Of a stretch of 30,057 nt of DNA, positions 24,848 through 30,057 are shown in pieces. Every line of letters starts with the position of its first letter. The first letter of the stretch is position 1. The translations under genes and the position numbers were made by a program. The stretch covers positions 1 through 30,057 of the forward strand of contig JARROD010000069.1 in assembly GCA_037384225.1 (NCBI GenBank). The letters run 5' to 3'. This stretch comes from JARROD01 sp037384225 (GTDB lineage: Bacteria; Pseudomonadota; Gammaproteobacteria; Pseudomonadales; Cellvibrionaceae). Below the pieces are notes generated by a model, which searched no databases, was not told the DNA's origin, and saw nothing but the letters and a program-made list of their open reading frames with translations.

Positions 24848-27148
24848 TTAATAGTGAAAGCTCAGTTTCACGCCCATCCAGCGCGGCGGGGCGAAGAACT
24901 GTTGGTTGAAGCCGCCGGGGTCGGTGAAGTCAAAGGTATAAACACGGTAATCTTCATCGGCCAGGTTCTTCCCAAACACGGCCACTTCCCAAAGATCGTT
25001 GGCGGAGGTGTAAGAAAGGCTGGCGTTCCATACGGTGTAGGCATCCTCAGCGGAAATATCGCTATTGACGATGTCAAAAAAGTGGTCGTCCTGATAATTA
25101 AAGTCCACCTGCGCCGCGATGCTGCCCTGGTTCAGCTTCCAACGGTAGCGCGCCAGGCCGTTAACGGTCAGCTCCGGTGCCAGTACCATATCGCGGTCAG
25201 TGAGCAGGGTACCGGTGTTGAGGTCGCGCACTTCTTCCACTTGCGAGTCGATGAAACTGGTGCCCAGTTGCAATTGTAATCCTTCCATAGGGAGCGCGAC
25301 CAATTCCAGTTCACCCCCTTTTACCGTAGCGTCGGAATTGACAATAAACTGGCTGATACCGAAGAAGCTAAGGGCCTGGAAATCCTGATAATCGTAATAG
25401 AAGGCGGTGGCGTTTAAACGCACCTGACCGTCCAACAGTGTCGACTTGATACCTACTTCGTAACTGGTCAATATCTCTTCATCGTACTGAACGTTGGTAC
25501 CGAACTGGTCGCGGGCAGCTTGCATGTCACTGTCCATAAAGCCGGCGTTAAAACCACCGCTTTTGAAACCCTGGGAGACATTGGCAAACATCATCACGTC
25601 CCGACTGAGCTGCCAGTCGAGGCCGAGTTTTCCGGAAATGTTGTCGTTGTCGATGTTGTTTACGTTACCCGCAATGACATCGGCGCCACCTTTGGTGTAG
25701 TCGAATATTGCCTGGGTATCGGGGTCTATGGCGCCCACGTCCATAAGGAAGTCGAGCAGCACTCCGCGCTGGGGGCCGACCTGGTTGAGATACGTGAAGT
25801 CGCGCTCATCCTGGGTATAACGCAGCCCCGCCGTTAGCGAGACTGCCGCAGTCAGGTCGTACTCCACCTGACCGAATACCGCCATGGACTCGGTGTCTTG
25901 GTCGAATTTGGCGTCATAATTGAGGAAAGTGTACAGCTCGCCCTCCGTGAAAGGCCCGCCCAGGCCGCCACCGAAGTCCGGCGACTCGTTCATGGCGTTG
26001 AGTTGCTGCCCCAGGTAGTTGATCTGCAAGTCGTAATTGCCTTTCACGTCGCTGTTGAAGTAGTAACCGCCGACGACCCAGAAGCCGCCGTCCCAACTGC
26101 CGGACAGACGCAGCTCCTGAGTGAACTGTTCGTAGTCCGCGGCGAAGGTGGGCAGGATACCGGGCAGAGGACCCATATCGGTGTCCTCCTGGTGAAATTT
26201 ATCCACGGTTTCCCAACCGCTCACCGAGACCAGTTCAAGATTGCCCGATAACCAGGTAAGGGTTGCGTTGTAACCTTGGGTTTCAATTTTCAGAGTACCG
26301 TCGCGATCGTATTCACCCGCGAAATTGTCGCCGTCGTTATCTGTGTATCCCCAAAAATCCACACCGCTGGGGTCGGTCACCTGGTGCTGGTACTTGGGTG
26401 CGATGTTATCGCTTTCGCCGGCGTGAGCGTTGAGCAACAGATTGAAGTTTTCCGCAATATCGACATACAACTGGCCGCGGTAAGCCCAGGTATCGGCGTC
26501 GTTGCCGTCAGCCCCGATGCGGTTTTCAACGTAGCCATCGTGTTTGTTGGTCGCAACTGACAGGCGTCCCTGTGTGCGCTCGCTGAGGGCGCCGCCTAGG
26601 GCGCCTTCGAATCTGATCTGATTGTATTCGGCGGCGGTGAAGTTGGCATCGACACTCATTTCTTCGGAAGGGCGGCGGGATATGTAATGCACCAGACCAC
26701 CAGTGGCGTTACGGCCGTACAGCGTGCCTTGGGGACCCCGTAGCACTTCCACCCGCTCCATATCGAAAAGTTGAAAGCTCTGACCCGGCATGGAGCCTAC
26801 GTAGATGCCATCTTTGTACACGGCGATTGGACTTTCGTTGTTATCGTTGAAGTCGTTGAGGCCGACACCGCGCAAGACGATGGATGGGTTGTTGCCTTCG
26901 CCGACCGGGGTGCCGATATTGAGCCCCGGTGTTTGAGAGGCGATATCGGTACTGTTGATATATCCGAGCTGCTTGAGGTCATTGCCAGTAAACGCGGTTA
27001 CAGAAACGCCGACTGACTGCATGTTCTGTTCACGTTTCTGGGCGCTGATGACGATTTCATCGATCACTACAGCAGAGACCTGGTGAGCAAGTGAGGCCGT
27101 TGAAGCTACTAACGTAGTCAGGATTTTTTTGTGATTGCGAAATGGCAT
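24848..27148 (-). CDS. TonB-dependent outer-membrane receptor
   Basis: A 766-residue receptor. A signal sequence (LTTLVASTASLAHQVSA) is followed by a TonB-box-like DEIVISAQKRE. The plug domain has SVTAFTGNDLKQLG, PGLNIGTPVGEGNNPSIVLRGVG and RVEVLRGPQGTLYGRNATGG. The rest is a 22-strand-type barrel with repeated aromatic strands, ending in MGVKLSFHY with a terminal aromatic residue. The ATG at 27148 is chosen because AAGGAAG stands just upstream; a TTG at 27163 is a weaker option. The plug is of the FecA/sphingomonad-like type common in marine bacteria; the ligand is not readable. It lies 65 bp upstream of the amine dehydrogenase large-subunit gene and downstream of the AraC gene, all on the same strand. 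Confidence 0.93.
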   Translation of the reverse strand: MPFRNHKKILTTLVASTASLAHQVSAVVIDEIVISAQKREQNMQSVGVSVTAFTGNDLKQLGYINSTDIASQTPGLNIGTPVGEGNNPSIVLRGVGLNDFNDNNESPIAVYKDGIYVGSMPGQSFQLFDMERVEVLRGPQGTLYGRNATGGLVHYISRRPSEEMSVDANFTAAEYNQIRFEGALGGALSERTQGRLSVATNKHDGYVENRIGADGNDADTWAYRGQLYVDIAENFNLLLNAHAGESDNIAPKYQHQVTDPSGVDFWGYTDNDGDNFAGEYDRDGTLKIETQGYNATLTWLSGNLELVSVSGWETVDKFHQEDTDMGPLPGILPTFAADYEQFTQELRLSGSWDGGFWVVGGYYFNSDVKGNYDLQINYLGQQLNAMNESPDFGGGLGGPFTEGELYTFLNYDAKFDQDTESMAVFGQVEYDLTAAVSLTAGLRYTQDERDFTYLNQVGPQRGVLLDFLMDVGAIDPDTQAIFDYTKGGADVIAGNVNNIDNDNISGKLGLDWQLSRDVMMFANVSQGFKSGGFNAGFMDSDMQAARDQFGTNVQYDEEILTSYEVGIKSTLLDGQVRLNATAFYYDYQDFQALSFFGISQFIVNSDATVKGGELELVALPMEGLQLQLGTSFIDSQVEEVRDLNTGTLLTDRDMVLAPELTVNGLARYRWKLNQGSIAAQVDFNYQDDHFFDIVNSDISAEDAYTVWNASLSYTSANDLWEVAVFGKNLADEDYRVYTFDFTDPGGFNQQFFAPPRWMGVKLSFHY

Positions 27149-27383
27149 TGCTACTTCCTTCAAGAAACTAATTATTTTAAATAAATGGTTTTAATCGTGC
27201 TCACAGCCTGCGATCAATAATGGAAACTTCTAACAACAATGGAACGTTTTATGAAAGATGAAAAAAGGATCAATCCGAATTGCATGCTGTACAAAGCGCT
27301 GTAGTAGAACAAAGTACTTTCAGGAAATCTTGGCAGCATGGGAACCAAAAAATTGACTTTCAGAGAACCTGTCCTGGTAAAGA

Positions 27384-28334
27384 CTATGCGTCGCATCCCT
27401 GCATTCGCAATTTTCGCGGTGTAACTCCGTACCGTGATTTGAAACAGCGGTGGAAGTGACTGATGTCGCCAAATCCCCACTCCAGCGCAATATCGATAAT
27501 GGAGCGCTGATACTGGTTGTGATTAAGCAATGCCCGGTGACACGCTGCCAGTCGTTGCTGCAGTATGTAACGCGATATTGAGATACCTTCGCGCTCGAAC
27601 AATCGGTGCAGATAGCGGGTGCTGATACCGGCAACGGCGGCGATAAAATCCGGAGACAGTGTCGGATTGCGAAGATGAAGGGCGACAAGTCGTTTTATAT
27701 GTGAAATGCGTTGTGCGACAGTCTTGTCCGTTGAGCGGCATTGACCAAGGTTGGCGTGAGTTTGCAGAGAAGTAATCAGCAGATCCAGTACATTGGCTTC
27801 GAGGTGGCGCAGTACTTCAGGTTGCAACTGATCGATGTGGGCCGCCAGCGAAGTGACAAATTGACTCAACAGTGCATTGGTGGGGATATCCATTGCCATT
27901 CGGAAGCCGAGAAAATCATGTGGCGTGGAAAATAGCTCTTGCAACAAGTTTTGCGGTACTACTAAAGCAACCTGATTAAACTGCTGGGAAAAGTACAGGC
28001 GATAGGGTTCATCGGTCGAGCAAACAACAAAATCGCCTGGATACAAGTGTGAGTGACGACCGCCTTGTTCAACAATGCACTCACCTTCGAGCTGAATCTT
28101 GGCTAGATAGTATGCATCGTTTGGCGAAGCAACAGGCTGTTGGTTGCTGATAGCTTCCTTAATGTTTTTTGCATTAATGCGTGCCAAGCTTATTCGATTG
28201 AAAACAACCCTGTGAAAATTGGCGATAGAAATATATGTATTATTGTCTACCGATTTAAGCGCCATATGGCCGAACACATCAGTGGCCGTTTGGCCCAGAT
28301 TTTCAAAATCGTGAAAAGCTGGAAGTGTTCCCAT
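27384..28334 (-). CDS. AraC-family transcriptional regulator
   Basis: A 316-residue regulator from the ATG at 28334. The N-terminal half resembles the AraC-binding-like ligand domain (GGRHSHLYPGDFVVCSTDEPYRLYF). The C-terminal 90 residues hold two helix-turn-helix units: LSPDFIAAVAGISTRYLHRLFEREGISISRYI and SIIDIALEWGFGDISHFHRCFKSRYGVTPRKLR, the second matching the AraC signature. A TTG at 28382 could extend it by 16 residues, but no Shine-Dalgarno sequence supports either start clearly. It probably controls the receptor and amine dehydrogenase genes downstream. The 235 bp up to the receptor gene hold its promoter; I could not identify operator repeats there. Confidence 0.9.
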   Translation of the reverse strand: MGTLPAFHDFENLGQTATDVFGHMALKSVDNNTYISIANFHRVVFNRISLARINAKNIKEAISNQQPVASPNDAYYLAKIQLEGECIVEQGGRHSHLYPGDFVVCSTDEPYRLYFSQQFNQVALVVPQNLLQELFSTPHDFLGFRMAMDIPTNALLSQFVTSLAAHIDQLQPEVLRHLEANVLDLLITSLQTHANLGQCRSTDKTVAQRISHIKRLVALHLRNPTLSPDFIAAVAGISTRYLHRLFEREGISISRYILQQRLAACHRALLNHNQYQRSIIDIALEWGFGDISHFHRCFKSRYGVTPRKLRMQGCDA

Positions 28335-28541
28335 AAATTTATTGAGCAACGTTGAAAAGTAAACTATCAGTACGTTAGGCAATATACGTTATAAAGTCCG
28401 CTGTGACTATACGCGTGCAAAGTCATTAATGTAAAACATGATGAGTCACTAAAAATCCGTAGGTTGAAATCCTCCAGTTGTAGAGATTTTTAATTCGTAC
28501 AATAGTTAATCAACGTGTAAATAATATTCCGACTGTGTCTT

Positions 28542-28991
28542 TTATGGGATTTTTGCCCAATGGCAATTTTGTATTTCTGAAGCTCCGCGTTTTGCTGCTA
28601 CCTCTTTCATCTCATACCTTACCACCCCGCTGCCGGAATCTCCCACCAAAAACTCCGGTATGTCGATCCTGATATACCTGTGTTCACCGGGTGCGAGGTA
28701 AAAGTCCAGTGAAAAATCCGGCGACTTGTAGCCTTTGTATTCCACTGTGTGGCGGCCTTTGTGCAACAGGGTGCCGTAGTAGGCGCCTTGGGAAATATAG
28801 GTTTTTTTAACGCCATTGATATAAATATCGCCGCCGGATTTCAAACTTTTTTTATGGGCACAAAAATAATAAACATAGATAACGCCGGCATTTTTGTCGC
28901 TAATCTCAATAGCCTTGAAGGGGCGTGGTGGCGGGTTGCTGGTGCAGGAGCATATAAAAGCAGTCAGGGTGATGATCAAATAATTTCGCAC
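28542..28991 (-). CDS. DUF2846-like lipoprotein
   Basis: A 149-residue predicted lipoprotein. The signal peptide MRNYLIITLTAFICSC ends in a lipobox-like FICSC. The body has VIYVYYF, GGDIYINGVKKTYI, GAYYGTLLHKGRHTVEYKG and YLAPGEHRYIRIDI, which fit the DUF2846 pattern of beta strands around a short carrier-like domain. The function of the family is unknown. It stands alone, with 159 bp to the AraC gene and a long gene-poor stretch upstream. Confidence 0.75.
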   Translation of the reverse strand: MRNYLIITLTAFICSCTSNPPPRPFKAIEISDKNAGVIYVYYFCAHKKSLKSGGDIYINGVKKTYISQGAYYGTLLHKGRHTVEYKGYKSPDFSLDFYLAPGEHRYIRIDIPEFLVGDSGSGVVRYEMKEVAAKRGASEIQNCHWAKIP

Positions 28992-29444
28992 TAATTCTCG
29001 CCTAATCTTCTAGGTTAGCTGTTAGGTTATATGAAAAACAGGCGCTCGGGAAATCAACCAACAAAGCAGCTATACCCAAAGCGTTTACGAGCCAAAAATT
29101 TACACGACATTGGGATAAAGAAGTGTCTATTGCTGTTGATGAGCGTTATCTTTTGAAAATTGAAGTTCGGTGTAAATAGTGGGTTGCCTCTATATCCTGT
29201 GGTTCGCGTGTGAATATTTCGGTACGCAGACGTCATGCTCAGAGAAAATAGTTCAGCGAGACTTTCGGATTACAGCGTGGTTCTATCCAAGCCCGGCTGG
29301 ATACGTAGGCCCTTCGGGTTGGTTTCGATGCGTGAGAGGATCGGGTGAAAAAATGTATTGGTCGAAGTATTAGCGTGACGTAACTTGTGAAAGGAGAATC
29401 TGCTAGTTAATCCAGTTTTACCTGACTGTAAAAAGTAGTTCGGA
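28992..29444. other. Gene-poor stretch
   Basis: About 450 bp with no open frame that looks coding on either strand; the short frames present lack family features and Shine-Dalgarno sequences. It should contain the promoter of the DUF2846 lipoprotein gene. I see no tRNA-like or clear repeat structure in it. Confidence 0.5.
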
Positions 29445-29612
29445 TCAATACAGGAACCTGGGCAGGGTGCGATTGTGTTTGAGCACGGTTTCTGCATCTA
29501 TCTCAATGGGTTCGGGGTTGAGTTCGATGATATCCTGCTCGGGATCTTTGCTGTCTAGCACAAACTGAACCAGTCGAAAAAAACTGTGGAATCTTTCCAG
29601 TAAATTCTCCAT
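29445..29612 (-). CDS. Possible small protein, 55 residues
   Basis: An ATG at 29612 opens a 55-residue frame (MENLLERFHSFFRLVQF ... TLPRFLY) ending at TGA 29445-29447. The composition is protein-like: an amphipathic N-terminal helix followed by an acidic stretch (DSKDPEQDIIELNPEPIEID). The Shine-Dalgarno sequence is weak (CAGG). I do not recognise it, and it could be the remnant of a longer gene. Next to it, up to 29909, no convincing gene is seen. Confidence 0.35.
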   Translation of the reverse strand: MENLLERFHSFFRLVQFVLDSKDPEQDIIELNPEPIEIDAETVLKHNRTLPRFLY

Positions 29613-29909
29613 AGTTTGGACCTGTATTATACGTCTATTATAAAAAATTCGATATTATTTTTATTAGCCCCATTCTGGGAACAGGGTATACGCGTGTATA
29701 TTACGTTACAGACATTCGATGAACCCAACCAGGAACCCGTTCAAATTTACTGGTACATCCAACTCGTGGACAAAAAGGTTATGAGCGATTTCAAATTCGC
29801 TCTGGAACTGGGCCGCGACCGGTGTGAGACCCAGAGACGTTGCCATCTGTTTTACCCGCGGCTGATTTTATTCATAACTGCCGACCAATGTACGCCGCAA
29901 TAGCTGCGA

Positions 29910-30057
29910 TAGGCGCGAGCCATGACATAGTATGTACCGCTCTGACATAGTCTGACATAGTCTGACATGGTATGTACCGTTCTGACATGGTATGTACCAT
30001 GTCAGACTATGTCAGACTATGTCAGAGCGGTCCATACTATGTCATGGCTCGCGCCTA
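29910..30057. repeat. 148-bp fold-back (inverted repeat) at the window end
   Basis: Arms 29910-29978 and 29989-30057 are reverse complements over 69 bp with three mismatches and a 10-base spacer. Within the arms a 10-bp unit, TCTGACATAG or TCTGACATGG, recurs at 29941, 29951, 29961 and 29981, partly joined to TATGTACCG. The right arm ends exactly at the last base. No ORF lies inside. Confidence 0.93.

Noticed and set aside
29616..29903. 95-codon plus-strand frame before the fold-back
   Set aside because: It starts at TTG with no Shine-Dalgarno sequence, has no recognisable family, and the opposite strand is open over part of the same stretch.

Overview
The window reads as chromosome of a gammaproteobacterium, probably a marine Cellvibrionales-like or Pseudomonas-related lineage. 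The basis is the gene order HAD hydrolase / rppH / ptsP / lgt / thyA / folA, which is familiar from Pseudomonas, plus a six-gene TonB2-type energy-transduction operon and many exported proteins. Taxonomy is inferred from gene content only.

Layout. Positions 1-550 hold the end of gcvT and complete gcvH (glycine cleavage). A decayed imelysin-like gene and a HAD-IB hydrolase follow on the minus strand (672-2564). Positions 2727-5499 carry rppH and ptsP; ptsP is split by a frameshift in a run of seven G. An NRDE-family gene (minus strand) follows, then lgt-thyA-folA. Positions 9320-14609 are one operon: DUF3450 protein, long ExbB-like protein, ExbB, ExbD, TonB and a TPR protein, closed by a strong intrinsic terminator. 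Then come an APH-like/P-loop ATPase, a DUF4136 lipoprotein and an unrecognised secreted protein.

The second half (17841-28334) is accessory and entirely on the minus strand. It holds a bidirectional NAD-linked [NiFe] hydrogenase operon (hoxFUYHW), a two-gene tryptophan-tryptophylquinone (TTQ) amine dehydrogenase, a TonB-dependent receptor and an AraC regulator. The hydrogenase operon looks damaged at both ends. hoxF has lost about 30 codons near its start and is out of frame with its native ATG. The maturation protease gene hoxW stops just after the third predicted nickel-ligand position. The amine dehydrogenase genes lack the usual maturation genes (mauE, mauD, mauG) nearby and are separated by a palindromic repeat. 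This repeat has two partial relatives elsewhere in the window.

The last 1.5 kb has a DUF2846 lipoprotein, little else that is coding, and ends on a 148-bp near-perfect fold-back made of short TCTGACAT-type repeats. It stops exactly at the last base, so it is either a real hairpin element or an assembly edge.

How the parts fit together (inference): the TonB operon would energise outer-membrane receptors such as the one at 24848-27148. The AraC regulator, receptor and amine dehydrogenase may form a small amine-use module. No tRNA, rRNA, CRISPR array or transposase was seen.
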